Source: Tretioscincus oriximinensis (lineage: Eukaryota; Chordata; Lepidosauria; Squamata; Gymnophthalmidae). From it: 64,000 nucleotides of DNA. Both the position numbers and the translations under genes were made by a program. The notes under the pieces are model-generated. The model was not told the DNA's origin. It saw only the letters and a list, made by a program, of their open reading frames with translations, and did no database searches. The stretch covers positions 14,655,566 to 14,719,565 of the forward strand of contig JAJVDF010000001.1 in the NCBI GenBank assembly GCA_022410635.1, written 5' to 3'. Shown one piece after another: positions 32,066-44,003 of this stretch (position 1 is its first letter; every line of letters begins with the position of its first letter).

Positions 32066-32132
32066 GTACTCTCTGCGTCGGGGAAGCTCATTCACATTTC
32101 TAACTCCTGGACCACACTGGGATTTTAATCTG
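32066..32132 (+). CDS. NET1: NET1 coding exon 2
   Basis: A 67-base exon between a cttctgcccacag acceptor and a gtaagt donor (32133). Its first base completes Arg67 from exon 1; the remaining 22 codons (residues 68-89) read YSLRRGSSFTFLTPGPHWDF and NL. From memory of vertebrate NET1, the human block has C for Y, N for H and T for N, so identity is very high and there is no other family with this signature. The segment lies in the isoform-specific N-terminal region that governs nuclear retention and keeps exchange activity low. It ends in phase 0. CR1 debris and a hAT MITE lie just downstream in intron 2. Confidence 0.95.
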
Positions 32133-32906
32133 GTAAGTAGATCAAAGTTATTAATCAACAGTTGGATTTCTGAATAAGCACGCTAATTACATCTTTATTT
32201 TCTCAGTTAAGATGTTTCCGTTTGCCTAGATAAATAATAGAATCATAGAATGCGGCCTTCTTCTGCATTGGTGGTCCAACCAGGATTGCTAGCTCTTAAA
32301 TGACAGATGGTTTACTTCTCCTGCCTTGATGGCCTTGGACGGCATGTAGTAATGTGCTTCTACATCTACTGATCTCATTTCTTTGGAACTGTAACAGGGG
32401 GCTTGAGAAATCTCTAGTTTTATGATGGCACCTAGAAGTTTTGACAGATATTAACAGTAGCTGGGGAAATAAATAGTAATTGGAGTGGTCAGTTACTAAA
32501 ACCATTTCATGGCTTGCAGGCCATGATAACACTGTGATCCTTGTGGGATCTAAGATCAATTTAGTCTGGAACAGACTTGTCACACCTCCTCCACTACTAA
32601 TTTAATCCATTCATTTAGTTTCTATTTATTGTCCTATAACCAATTAAGTAACCAGGAAAAATTAAACTAAACCTATTTCAAAAATTATTAGTGTAATAGG
32701 GTACAGGGGGAAGGGGAGAATTGACTGTGTGTGGGATGGTTGGGTAAAGAACATGTTTTCTTCATCTGTCTAAGGATATATAATGGTGGTGCTGTGGTTT
32801 CAGTACTGGGGTCTAGCCTAAAACTAATAAAAAAGGTCAAGTTACTCTGCTTGTTTCATGTACAGCATGATTTTTCAAATACATTTGTCAAAAATGGAAG
32901 ATTAGC

Positions 32907-33129
32907 TCCTAGACCAGACCTGGGCAGGGGGTGGCCCGAGGGCCGCATGTGGCCCACCTACTTTCTCTGACTGGCCTGCACGTCTTAGCTCAGAGTTGGG
33001 GGCGTGGTTTTACTGTGATATACAGTATTGGCTAGAACTGAGTTAACTATATCAGTCCGGCCCTCTAAAACCATTGCAATTTCTCATGTGGCCCCTTGGG
33101 AAAATTAATTGTCAACCCCTGTTCTAGAC
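32907..33129. mobile_element. hAT-type MITE in intron 2
   Basis: The element is 32915-33121 (207 bp), starting cagacctgggcagggggtgg and ending gtcaacccctg. Flanks tcctagac (32907-32914) and ttctagac (33122-33129) match at 7 of 8 bases. CAG...CTG ends with an 8-bp duplication point to hAT. The body (gggccgcatgtggccc, catgtggccccttggg) is typical of vertebrate hAT MITEs. Non-coding. Confidence 0.7.
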
Positions 33130-34589
33130 AACAATTGCTCAGTTTTCCTGGGTCTAGAAAAATTATTTTTAAAGAGCAGGTGGATCTGTGCTTTCAGAAG
33201 GGCCAGTGGAGTGTCTCCCTTCCATAACAAAGCACAAACTGAACTAAATCAGACAACACCTATCCCTTACTAGCTTTTGTTAGCCATGATGGAAAAGGTT
33301 TGGGAAAACAGCCAGTGGCACAACCTCCTGCAAACAACTTGTTGTTGTATGTCAAGCTTTAAATGATAAAGGATTGTTCTGCTAAATAATAATAATTTCC
33401 ATCTGGAGGAACAAGGAAAATGTCAACCTCTACATGACTGCTCCATTGTGCAAAGGAATATAAAAAGTCTATGACTGTGCTGCCATGACTCATAAAAATA
33501 CCTTGGTNATAGATAATATGTTATATTGAATTAGATTTTGTTTTTCAAGCTTGCCAGCAATACCAGTCCTACTAAAAAATAACGGAGTTAATAAAAGTTC
33601 TGTGGTTCTAAGAGAAGATATTCATAAGTTGTACTTTTAATACAAGTAAAATAAAATTGTTGTCTTTTCATGGGAAAGATGATATTGGTTAGTTTTGTAA
33701 AATAAAAGTTTGCAATTCTGAGAGGAAGTCCCCGTTCAGACTGCCATTTTATAATACCCCCTATATTACTAAACTGCCCTCTAGTAGGTCAAAATTCATT
33801 ATTTACAAACTACTGGATGACATCATCAGAATGCTGCAAGATCTTTCGGTGGCCTCCTTCTTATGAGTTTATTTTTTTTAGGCTGCTGCTGCCTCCAGTG
33901 AGGGTTTTTTTTGCACTATGGGTTGTTGGCATTGTGATATTAATTCTATTCACTGAAGACAACACGCCCATGTCTGGGAACTTAGTATGATAATCCCATT
34001 TTGGGGTGGATAAAAATTATTAATGTTGGCATCAGTTTACTTAAGGACTGCATGCATTTGCTGTGTGGGAGAATATTCCCCAGATGTGAGGTTGTGGCTG
34101 AGAGAATTCCGTCTTCTATTTCTCAGTTATTTTCTCTTTCAGTCTTACTTACTTTCACCTTATCTGTTCCAGTATCCTGTGAATTCTCTTCATCAACTTC
34201 TATTCAGAATCTGGAATTCTCTCCATATGTGCTTCCTTATGGAAAAAACTTAATAGATGCACTTGGGATATGAAATTGATGATGAACAGAGCAAAGACTT
34301 GTGAGTGGGACTGTACAATATTTGTCCTCATTTACAGTATCTTTGTTTGCATCTGCTAAATTTTGGTGTTCAGTTCATGGTGCTGATCTTGGTCTTCAAA
34401 TCCAAACATGATTTCATACCATGTTACTTGTTTGAGTATCTTTTCTCTGTTAACAATTCAGCTTACATCCTGTATTGATGATGTAAAATTCTTTTCTGTG
34501 ATACATTCCCACCCCTAATTTGAAGTCCAACAGATAGTGATGTGTGGTAGGATTTTCACAGGGGTATCTTCATGGTTGTGGAAACTGGT
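33130..34589. other. NET1: Intron 2 sequence, nothing recognised
   Basis: AT-rich; overlapping open frames at 34001-34273 show no family resemblance. Confidence 0.4.
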
Positions 34590-34912
34590 TGTTCGCACCC
34601 GTCCCTTAAAGGGTAATTCTACCCCACCAAGGACAGGGTGCCTCCCCACTTCACGAACCCGGGATGCTCCAACACACAGCACCTCCGTCTTGTCTGGATT
34701 CAGCTTCAATTTATTGGCCCCCATCCAGCCCATCACTGTCTCCAGGCACCTGTCAAGCACTTCAACCGCCTCTCCTGATTCAGATGGAACAGAGAGATAG
34801 AGCTGAGTGTCATCTGCATATTGATGACACTTTACTCCAAATCTCCTGATGACCTCTCCCAGCGGCTTCATATAGATGTTGAACAGCATGGGGGAGAGTA
34901 GCTTTTCTTACA
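34590..34912 (-). mobile_element. L2-like LINE fragment
   Basis: Reversed reverse-transcriptase segment with HQYADDTQLYLSVPSESGEA and GWMGANKLKLNPDKTEVL, the typical L2 catalytic motif and following block. Only this central part remains; the frame is open over it. Confidence 0.85.
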
Positions 34913-34924
34913 CAAGCTCCAGCT

Positions 34925-35290
34925 TTACAGTACTTTCTGGATTATATCTGAGAATAGAGAGCTGCCATCCACATGCTGATGCAGACTATGGCAGGTTCTG
35001 GATAGCACCTGCTGTTGCCTGCAGTGCTGTATTTAGGCAAAATATAGATACCGGTATTACTAAGACGATACTAATTTTTTATTATTTTATTATTATATTT
35101 TATTATTATAAAACCAAAGTAACTGAAGAAAGAGGTGAAGTAAAATAAAAATAGTAAGTAAATTCAGCCTACGGGCAAAATACAGTCTAAATCCTTGCCC
35201 TGGTTGCCTGTACCAGCATGTGGATGGCAGCTCTCTATTCCAGGATATAATCTTGACCACATCCCAGTGCAGAAAGGGTTTTGCTTTCCT
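34925..35290. repeat. Palindromic MITE-like repeat, copy c
   Basis: Left arm gagaatagagagctgccatccacatgctg and right arm ccagcatgtggatggcagctctctattcc pair well, with about 200 bases between, including a (TAT)n tract at 35075-35110. Tail ccagtgcagaaaggg. Confidence 0.6.
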
Positions 35291-35884
35291 AGAAATGTTA
35301 TAAGGCTACCAGTATACTGACATTCGTTGGTATTTGGGACCACAAAGTGTATGATATAAGCGTAAGAGAAACCAAACCCCCTCCCTCCAACAAATGTTAA
35401 AGGGAGGCTTCCAGCATGCTGGCTGGCTTCATCTTACCAACTTTTTGAATTGATTTGCTCTACATAGAGCATTATAGAGCAAGAACTGCTGCTAAAGTTT
35501 AAGGTGCCATTTTCTTAAAAGTTTCTGGGATTTTATATCCCTTGCATCTTATTAAGTAATTTTATTTTTTCCTACTAGCTGAAATGAATGGACCTGTCTT
35601 GCTTTTTTAAAGAAAAACTAGTATTGGAAAACAATCAGAATGATTTGGTTTGGATTTGGTTTATTTAGATTTTTATACCACTTTCTACTAAAGTTTCAAG
35701 GTGGTGATCAAATATGAACAACAGCTGAAGATAGTAAATCAGTAACAGTAAATTTGCATGGCCAGATAGTATAATTTAGAAGAATATAGTCTACTTTATG
35801 AGTTTGAGGATAAAGTTTTGCTAGGGGTTTACGTGACTAGTTCAGGTTCTTGGGGAAAAGCTATGAGTGTTAATTAAAAACAAT
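35291..35884. other. NET1: Intron 2 sequence
   Basis: About 35645-35710 (tttatttagatttttataccactttc) resembles an old LINE or SINE tail. Nothing else recognised. Confidence 0.35.
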
Positions 35885-36000
35885 ATTAAAAGAAGTAGCC
35901 ATCTTAATCTGGATCAAACTTTCTAGTAAGGGTAGTTCTTTAAAGACCAGCAAGAAATAGTTAGTTTGAACTTTTGTAGACACAGGCTGTATCCAGATGA
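35885..36000 (-). mobile_element. Hammerhead-like terminal repeat, degenerate copy i
   Basis: aagaagtagccatcttaatctggatcaaactttctag and gaacttttgtagacacaggctgtatccagatga on the minus strand. Confidence 0.4.
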
Positions 36001-36663
36001 ATTGTTTTGGGAGCCATGGTACTGTCATAATAGTATATTTTCTGCATGCACTTGCTGCTCATAGTACCATGGTAGTATTCTAATGGCCCATTGTAATGCT
36101 TTTTCTACATAGCTCTTTAAAGAACTCTGAGAATACTGTTTTCTGTGTGGCATTACCAAGGCATAATAATAGCTTTGCCTGAACTGTATGGAAAGCTGCA
36201 AGGAAATGTCACAATACTTTCAGTTGTTTCAGAATGATAGTTGCAGGAAATCAATTTCTATTGGTGAAATGCTGGATTTTCCATCGAGGAGCTATATGAC
36301 ACAAAAAACAATAGTTTTTTTTTATAAGGAAAGATAGCAGACTGGGTTTGCAAATGAAGGTCTCGTGTACAATAATTTCAAATGTAGAAAGCTTCAAATT
36401 AGTCTTGTGTGTAGGCTTTCAAAAATGACAGCATTAGTTGCTTTTCATATTATAAAGGAAAATTGTGTTAAAATGGGAGCAATTTGGATGGAGTCTGAGG
36501 GCACTTCCCCATCTCATGTTTTGCCTTGCTATATCTTTTGAAATGTGTTCGCAATCTGCCTTACCTACCTCAGGTTTTGACCTCAGGTTTCTACACTGCT
36601 CAGACACATTGCCTAACAATCTCGTCACATGGCGAGCCCCATAAGGCATTGCAACGCTTACTT
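36001..36663. other. NET1: Intron 2 sequence
   Basis: A weak inverted pair ccatggtact / agtaccatgg (about 36015 and 36066) may mark another small palindromic repeat. No exon seen. Confidence 0.35.
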
Positions 36664-36770
36664 TACTACAATTTATTTATTTATTATTTATTTTTAGTAC
36701 TTTTATCCCGCCCTTCACCCTAAGGTCGCAGGGCGGCTTACAACATTAAAATAGCATGACAATTAAAAAC
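36664..36770 (-). mobile_element. L2-like LINE or SINE 3' tail
   Basis: tttatttatttattatttattttt, then tacttttatcccgccctt...gtcgcagggcggcttacaac: the reversed 3' end shared by L2 and its SINE partners. Confidence 0.6.
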
Positions 36771-37017
36771 AGTGATTCTTCAAGAGCTGAGAGCCAATTA
36801 GATTTGCCATGTTCACATTGCTGAATGTCTCCACAATGTTTTTTTTAAATGCATGCTGTTGAATCGACAAACTGCAGTGGGTAGAAATTCCATGACAATG
36901 GATCTTTTTAGTGAGTGGATCGCTGAACATGCGTGACCTCTTGGGAAGGACTAAACGTGATGTTGCTTCAACCTTGTTAAATATTGTGAGTGGGGATGAA
37001 CCCTCAATCTTCTTCAT

Positions 37018-37085
37018 TGCATCCGAAGAAGTATACTTGTTTATGAAAACCCATGTTATCAATTTGTTCTTAGTTTCAGTCCCCT
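37018..37085 (+). mobile_element. Hammerhead-like terminal repeat, copy j
   Basis: gcatccgaagaagtatacttgtttatgaaaacccatg, then tgttcttagtttcag. Decayed core. Confidence 0.45.
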
Positions 37086-38034
37086 ACTAAAAATTAATAT
37101 AATACTGGCACAGAAATAAAGAAAAACCTGTATAAATCAGGAGAGCCTTTTCTGCTTGTAAATAAAGTGTTTCGGTAGCTGACGCAAGCCTAAAGTATAC
37201 TTCAAAATATTTTCTCTTCCTCAAGATACTTTTTTTNAAAAAAAGCGCTTAACACTTTTTAAAAAAGTTTAAGTAAGTTTTCTAGCTTGTTTTATTCTGG
37301 TGCCTTTCTCAGAAATAGCTTTTCCACATGAACTGATCACAGGAGGGTTTTAAAGTGTCATCCAGTCTGAGTAGAACATTATCAGTCTGGATAGCTCTTT
37401 GTTACTCTGAACCATTCAGACTAACTTGGCTTTCTTGCTGCTTGCATCTGATTTACAAGATGTGAAACAGCTGGCTTTGCTGTCAGATGTCTGCTGTTTG
37501 AATGAATCTCAACTGGGCTGAGAGAAATGAAGGGGCCAGCCAAAGCAAGAACTATTAAACTAGTCTAGCCAGTTTTAAAAACAAACCTTTGGACTTCCTT
37601 TAGAGTCTGGAACTGGAAGGGACTGTAAGCTTTTTCTTCCCTGCAGGAAGAGAGTAAAAATGTATTATAGAAGTTATGTTTTCGGATCTGCAGTGCTAAT
37701 TTGCAAGCATAGGACAAAGATTTCTCGAGAGTCAAGCAATCTGTTTCATTTTGCTAACCAGCTTCAAGGGTGCATTTAGTTAAAGTGTGCATTGATTTTC
37801 TGAATTGCTTTTAAAACTATGGTGTGGCAGTTATGCATCAGATTCCTCTTGACTAAAAGATCAATGCAAAGGTGAGCTGCACTGTAAATCCATCACATGA
37901 AACAATAAATACTGTTAGTTTATAACTGGACCATTAAAAACTAATCTTACTATGGATAGTGCAAAGTCTTCCAGATTTGTTGATATAATAACTGGGAAAT
38001 TACAAATGCACTGTAGCAGAAGAAATGGTGAGAA
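37086..38034. other. NET1: Intron 2 sequence, nothing recognised
   Basis: No exon or clear repeat seen. Confidence 0.4.
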
Positions 38035-38300
38035 TAAACAGCCTAGATTGTTTTGAGAAAGTATTGGGCAACCGGTGTATTAATGACCACTAGAATGGAT
38101 GCCCAGGCATTCTTTCAGGTTAAAGAGACAGTGAGGAAACCTTTTAAATGCCATTTTCGGAAAGTCAAGAACAGGTGAAGGTTTTTCTTCTGCTGCTACT
38201 TGAGATTCCCAGAGGCAGTTGGTAGGCTACTCAGTGAGACAGGAAACGGAACTAAATGAACTGTTGCCTAATGTAGCAGGGCTCCTCTTATATTCTTAAA
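38035..38300 (+). mobile_element. CR1 LINE 3' end, diverged
   Basis: aacagcctagattgttttgagaaag, gaccactagaatggatgcccaggcattc, cagcagggctcctcttatattctt-like terminus. Confidence 0.65.
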
Positions 38301-38855
38301 CCAGCCTTGTGTTATCTGCAAGAAGTCTGGTGACTGAACGTTAGTGCTGCTTTACAGAGTCCCTAGTAGTAGGAGTTATAATTAACAATGAGTAATGTGT
38401 ACTGATGTGTCTAATGGAACATGCATACCCACAGCTCTGGAAGGCCAGAAGGAAGCAGAAACAGGCAACAAGGACTCTTGCCCTCTCCTAGGGCATGTGC
38501 TTCTTTAATGTAAAAACCTTGATTGAGAACATAGAAATTTGTTTTGTTAAGGTGTTGTTAGTGTTAGTGCAAGCTGCCCTTCATTTTTGTTTTGTTTGTG
38601 ATACCTTCCTCATAACTAGTAGGAACACAAAGAAGGCTTCTAAGCACAATGTTTCCAAGTAAGTCCAGTTATATGAACTGCGGGAATAAAATCCCTTCAA
38701 GCTTGTTTTCAATAGTTGTAAAAAATCAGATAGCTTTCAAGATGCTTTTGAGGTCTCGGGTGGTACTTCCCACACTGGCTGGGTAGGGAGGCTTCCTTTG
38801 AGAATTTTAAACCTAGACATATAATTTGTCTGACTTGAGTATTCTTTCCTTACAG

Positions 38856-38915
38856 AAGAGGAAGAGGAGAGAAAAAGATGACGATGCTGTTAGTATTTGT
38901 AGCCTTGATCTAAAG
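38856..38915 (+). CDS. NET1: NET1 coding exon 3
   Basis: A 60-base, 20-codon exon (residues 90-109) reading KRKRREKDDDAVSICSLDLK, between a ttctttccttacag acceptor and a gtaatg donor (38916). Both ends are phase 0. KRKRREK matches the second nuclear localisation signal described for the long NET1 isoform. In other vertebrates the next exon begins EPSNKRVRPL and is shared with the short NET1A isoform; it is not found downstream in this window. The donor (G|gtaatg) is weaker than that of exons 1 and 2. Confidence 0.95.
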
Positions 38916-39449
38916 GTAATGAAAATATTTTGACTTTACTATACTGATGAAGCAGTTAATGTTTGCAACCATCTTATGTTTTGGAGTAAAAATATAATAA
39001 TATATTTTTAAAGCTGATACATTTATTAAAAGATTACTCACTGAGTCCTAAACTAACCTGCTACAATATGTTTTAGCTCACTCTGTATACACAGCGTCTA
39101 AAAATATTTTAAACTTTTTCTCTCATAATAAAACTCTTTTAATGTAGAGGGTTTGGTGTTGAAACCTTAAGTATATTTTTAAAGCTTTTTCTATGACTGG
39201 TTCTATTTAATATTAAACCTATAATTGTATTTGTTCTTTTAAGATATACTGCAAAAACATGGTTTTAAGGTATCTTTAAAAGGTTCATTTTTTATGAATG
39301 ATCAGTGCTTTACAATCTATCCAGAACAGTACTGGTTAATAGAAATCTTTATGGCAACTTATCCAGCTGTTCTCAAATCTGCCTTTTTTCTTTAATATTA
39401 CATCACATTTTTGATTGTTCTGATTATTTTTTCTACATTCCGAGCATTT

Positions 39450-39540
39450 ATTTATAGCATGTCTATACTCAAGGGTTTCAGGGTGGTTCGTAATAAAACA
39501 GTTAAAAAAATAGATAAAATAACTTGGCTAAAATAATTAT
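39450..39540 (-). mobile_element. Old L2-like tail
   Basis: catttatttatagcatgtctatactcaagggtttcagggtggttcg resembles the reversed L2/SINE 3' end (tatttatacccc...ctcagggcgg). Confidence 0.4.
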
Positions 39541-41514
39541 GGTGCCTATATGTTATTCCTTTAGGTGAAGGCCGGGTTGAACATACACAGTATGGGTGCT
39601 TGAAACCATACTATATTACATAAGCAGTGGACAATCAACAAGAAGCCCTTTCATATGTCCACACATTAATTACTAAAAGTGGTGGGACTCTCAAGAAGGC
39701 CTCTCTGGGAAATCTTATATTAATTGCTGCTTATTGTTAATTTGGTAGTATTCGTGTTGTAAAACAATTTTCCTTTGGGAATTCTTAGTTTATCCATCAC
39801 ATACACTGTTCGTCACTTAATCCATTCATCACATATACAGTTTACTGAACAAACCATGAATCTTTCTACAGATGAACCTGTTGGCCTTCAGTTATATTTC
39901 TAGTCTCTAGTATTAATATTTTTAAAGTTTCTTTGCTGCTATTTAAAGATGGGTGATCACTATGAGCCTTTATGAAGCCGTGATGCTGGATTCAGATATT
40001 GTCTTGTAACTTCATACAGCCTGATCAAGATTTATAACAGAACTTCATTTTTACAGTAGCAACTGCAGGAACAGAAATACCAGCTCATTTGGAAGTGCCA
40101 TTTTGGACAATTAAAAAAAACCCTCACATAAAGGAGATTCAATCAGTCCATGTGCAAAATGCAAAAGTTCACAATCCAGGAAGTACAAGATGATACAGGG
40201 AAATGTTGAAAGCCAAGAACAGGGTAGATTGATGTCAGATATGTAAATTGTTAGCAATAAACTCTTATTTCTAGTCCTCTCTATACTCAAATATCAGATT
40301 TGGGTGGGANCTGGTCGCATGGTGTTTATCTGCTAACCTAGTTGAATATTGGCACTATTGCTAAGTATGATTGTGTTCAGCAAACCAAATTACTGCATCT
40401 AACTTGAGTAAGCTGACTATCAGATTTAATAAGCAGATCCTGCTTGTTGTATAGATACTTTCCCTGATCTTTTCTCAAACCAAGAGATTCAACATCGATA
40501 AGCACTTCATCATCTGATTCCTCAATTGAGGAAGGCAGCACGGCAGAAAGTTAATTAAGAGGAGATGAAAATAATTAGTGATTTTGAAAAAGGAAGATAT
40601 GGGCTACATTGTACTTTTAATTTATACTTTATATAAATTAAGTATATTTTATACTTGTGTGGATGATTCAAAATATTTATAATTTGTATCATGGGTTATA
40701 ATCCACAATAAGGCCTGGTAAGAAAGAGCCTGATGCTGTTCCTTTAAAGTGTGTGTATGAAATTCCATCTGTGAAGTAGTGCAGAAAACAAATTTCTTGG
40801 ACTCCTTGGCTTTGATGTTAAATATGTACATGCTGTATACATAAAGCTTTTGTTTTCCAGATGCTCACATTCTAAAGACTTATAATGGCAATGAGTTCTA
40901 CCTGAACTCATTGCCTGAAGATGGATCTGTGGAAGGTATTCCTTTTTTGGGTTGACTCACTCTTTTTACGTAAGTGTCTGCTGAGGGGGAAATGAAGCAA
41001 TAAGTCATAATGGGCACACAGAAAAAGTGCAATACTTTTCTCTTACGAAGTTTATCTTTCTATGACTAGTATAACTCAAGAAAATATTGTGAGAGTGGTG
41101 CTTTGGAAAGCATTTGACTTTGCAAGAGACATGTGGGCAGGGATAAAATTTCTGTTCAGCATTGAAGAACTGGATTATGATTTCCTCCCCCATTCCCTGC
41201 TCCCTTGTTTGAAATTTGTAGCTTCTGTATTATAGTGCTTTTTATGGGAAGTGCGGAGGCTTGACATCATCAAGTCAGTAAATAAAGCAAAGAAGCACTT
41301 ATTTGAAAGACATACGTGCTTCCACTCAGGGAAATGGCATCCAATTATCTTTTACCTACTTCTTTCTATGCTGTGACACTCCTACTTTAATCGTTTATTG
41401 CTTGTGTATATCATCCAACACATGGACTATAAGAAACAAAAACCAACAAATGTTTTGATAAAAATGCACTATATATTATCCTATACATAAACCAACATCC
41501 CAAGATGAAGTAAA
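39541..41514. other. NET1: Intron 3 sequence with a small hairpin
   Basis: Mostly unique. 40887-40915 is a perfect 12-bp stem (ggcaatgagttc / gaactcattgcc) with a 5-base loop. No exon recognised. Confidence 0.4.
40887..40915. repeat. Perfect 12-bp stem-loop
   Basis: ggcaatgagttc-tacct-gaactcattgcc. It sits 28 bases after an acceptor-like tttgttttccag. It could be chance or a relic of a larger hairpin. Confidence 0.6.
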
Positions 41515-41625
41515 AGTGTCTTTGAAGCTCGTACCATTTACCTGTCTCCTACGAGTCTCCAAGTGCTACAAACACCCTTGCTGGACTTTCTACTAAGACT
41601 AACACTGTTATTTCTCTGAATTAGA
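41515..41625 (+). mobile_element. Hammerhead-like terminal repeat, copy k
   Basis: tttgaagctcgtaccatttacctgtctcctacgagtctccaagtgctac, then cccttgctggactttctactaagactaacactgttatttctctga. It shows the right-hand end of the family well. Confidence 0.6.
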
Positions 41626-41767
41626 ACACAAGATGAGAAACAGTTGGGAGAAACATTAGCTTTTGTATTAACCATTTAACAGAGAAAGGATTTTTCAGAT
41701 GTTTGTTGTGACATTTCTAAATCTTTTTGTACCTGTTTTATCCATCTGCTTTAATTGAATCTTTAAT

Positions 41768-41870
41768 ATGAGAATATAAGAGAAGCCCTGCTGAATTGGA
41801 CAACAGCATCCTGTAATACCACACAATAGACCTGCGGTATTTATCAAAAGCTGCGGTGTTAGATACTCTG
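41768..41870 (-). mobile_element. CR1 3' tail, reversed, diverged
   Basis: atatgagaatataagagaagccctgctgaattggac is the reversed CR1 terminus (cataagaacataagaagagcc...). Confidence 0.55.
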
Positions 41871-42429
41871 ATATCGCATGAGATGCTAGTACCTAAATGC
41901 AAAAGTGTCATTGGCAGCAGTGCTGAAAATTACAGGTGCTAACTATTCCATATTAAGGCACAGACCTTTCTTAGGATGCACTACTGAAAAACTCCTGATT
42001 ATACCTTCCTTTCATAGCAAAGTTGATTTTCCTACAGACTGCAATGCCCCCCCCCCTTTCTAATTTACCAGCATTTTAGTGACCTTAGTCTATAACAGTG
42101 AACTGGCTGTGAAAGGCACAAATCACACTGTTCCAAAATGCTATTTTGATGCCAACTTAGTGCACATGCCTTTACAAAGGACTCAGCTGGAAACTGAAGG
42201 ATGAGTATTGGCTCCTAAGCCTGAGTCTATACTTCAGAGCCAACAACTCTAGTCAGAAAGCAATGAATTGTCACAATGTGGATGACTTTGTCTGGTTACC
42301 CAACTCAGCATGGTTTTCTTTCATTATCCAAAAAAAAAAAACAAGTGCAAAAAAATAGAGTGTGGTTAACAAATAAAAATATTTAAAGAGATCTTTTGTA
42401 ACATTCTAAGTCATGTAAATCTGTATTAT

Positions 42430-42640
42430 AGGAGGATATATCCAGAAGAAGTGACAGCAATCAACCTGGATAATTAAGATTAGGCATGGTCATAGAGATC
42501 GAGTGTGTCAGTGACTATTAATGATGGATACGTAATAGTTGAGGCTCTTCTTCTGCTTAAGATGCCCAGAAGCAACTGATAGGTCATTGTGTTTAAATGA
42601 ATGTGGACTAGATGGGATTCAGCAAGGCTTCTCTATATTT
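42430..42640 (+). mobile_element. CR1 3' end, diverged
   Basis: gcaatcaacctggataattaagattaggcatggtcatagag...gatgcccagaagcaactgataggtcattgtg...gactagatgggattcagcaaggcttctc. Confidence 0.65.
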
Positions 42641-42774
42641 TTTTAATCATTGTTACAACCAAATTCTATCTTGAAAAGGTGTGCCTGCCTCTAACCTGTA
42701 TAGCAGAGTGCTTTAATTTCTCTTATTTAAACAGTAGTGGAATTAGTCTGTTGCCTTACAGTAATGCAACGGGC

Positions 42775-42944
42775 TCTAGCCCCTCCTCCACCCATTGCTC
42801 CCATTGATGCTTCCACCCCCTCCCTTGCTGCCTCCCTCTTTCACTTTTTCCCTTTTCCCCTTTCAATCCTTCCTTCTTCCTTTCCTTTATTTTTCTTTAT
42901 CTTTCATCCATTCCTTCCTTTGCTCTTCTTTTCCCTCCCAGTAC
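42775..42944. repeat. Pyrimidine-rich low-complexity tract
   Basis: Long C/T-rich run (cccctcccttgctgcctccctctttc..., ccttccttcttcctttcc). The open frame across it is low complexity, not coding. Confidence 0.7.
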
Positions 42945-43175
42945 TGGTCTCAATAACGAACCCAGGGGTATTCCATTTCTCACATATTTCCACCCAGAAA
43001 CTATCCATATATTACTTCCCTCTGTTTTCTGTCTTTTAGCCAATTTCTAACCCAGAGTTCTGGTCTCTGGAGGCTACCAAAGTTCCAAGCCCTGTCATTG
43101 GTCTCTGGGAGCTGCTAAAGTTCTGAGCCCTGCCACTGGCTCTCTATATTAGAATGTTGAAGTCTCCCTCATTAT
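42945..43175 (-). mobile_element. Rearranged CR1 coding fragment
   Basis: Reversed CR1 reverse-transcriptase piece (aacccaggggtattcc, ccctctgttttctgtcttttagccaatttc), a tandem duplicate of about 43 bases (ggtctctggaggctaccaaag / ggtctctgggagctgctaaag), then gttgaagtctcc, which encodes GDFN on the minus strand, an endonuclease motif. Confidence 0.6.
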
Positions 43176-43942
43176 TGCTTTGATAAGCTTTGCATTTATC
43201 AATAGCATTTAGCTTACACCTATGAAAGAGTTTATCTCACTTACAGTTCTCATGAATTACTGCAGTGTATTTGACTTTAAATGTGCACAGCCATTTTAAT
43301 ATTCAGGTCAGGAAGCTGGAAAACTATTTTTTTAATTTATTCACGTTTATATCCCACTCTGTAGTCAAGAATCTCAGAGGTGGTTAATTATATACGTAAC
43401 TAAAATAGAAGGGCTAAAAAACAATGGTGGTATCTGCATATACTGGAACACATTTATTTGTCAAATAACTTTAGTTCAAGGGGAAAGGAGATGTTATCTT
43501 TATTGAAGCTCTTTTCTGGTTTGGGGTCAACAAAAGATCTTTATATCTGCTTACTGTTTCTCCACTTTTCAGTGGAGCTTATGCTATTGTTCCTGCTTCC
43601 TTCTCTGAAGTTTTTTGCTCGTTATACTTTTCCATTGTTAGTTTCTGATTGATTAGCTGCTGGACATNCAATAAACCGAGAAAATAATTTATGATTCAAG
43701 GGGTAGAGGTATAGGAATCTATGGAAATTGGTTCAGAAGGAACCACAGATGGTAGAAACATCTTGTTGAATACTTTTCCAATGGAACAAAACTTTGGAAC
43801 TATTTCAAGTTTATCAAGATAATCAAAGGTAACAATGGATGAAAAAACATCTCCTTATTTCCCTAGGATGACTCCTGAGGCTTCCAAAGTAGTTTTGGTG
43901 ACAGGATACATACGAAAGAAAAAGACAACTTAATTTAAATAT

Positions 43943-44003
43943 ACATAATTTCCATGTTCATATATATATATATACTGTATATATATGAACATGGAAATTA
44001 TGT
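43943..44003. repeat. 61-bp TA-centred hairpin
   Basis: Arms acataatttccatgttcat (43943-43961) and its exact reverse complement (43985-44003) flank a TA-rich core with atactgtat in the centre. Either a very small palindromic transposon relic or a TA microsatellite that grew inside a palindrome. Confidence 0.7.

Larger units (their letters stand above)
32133..38855 (+). other. NET1: NET1 intron 2 (about 6.7 kb)
   Basis: Phase 0 intron from gtaagt to attctttccttacag. A short reversed CR1 tail (aatcatagaatgcggcc, about 32225-32290) lies near its start. Other repeats are listed separately. Confidence 0.85.

Noticed and set aside
42737..43039. Hydrophobic open frame as a membrane protein
   Set aside because: Produced by the pyrimidine-rich tract and reversed CR1; no start context or splice signals.
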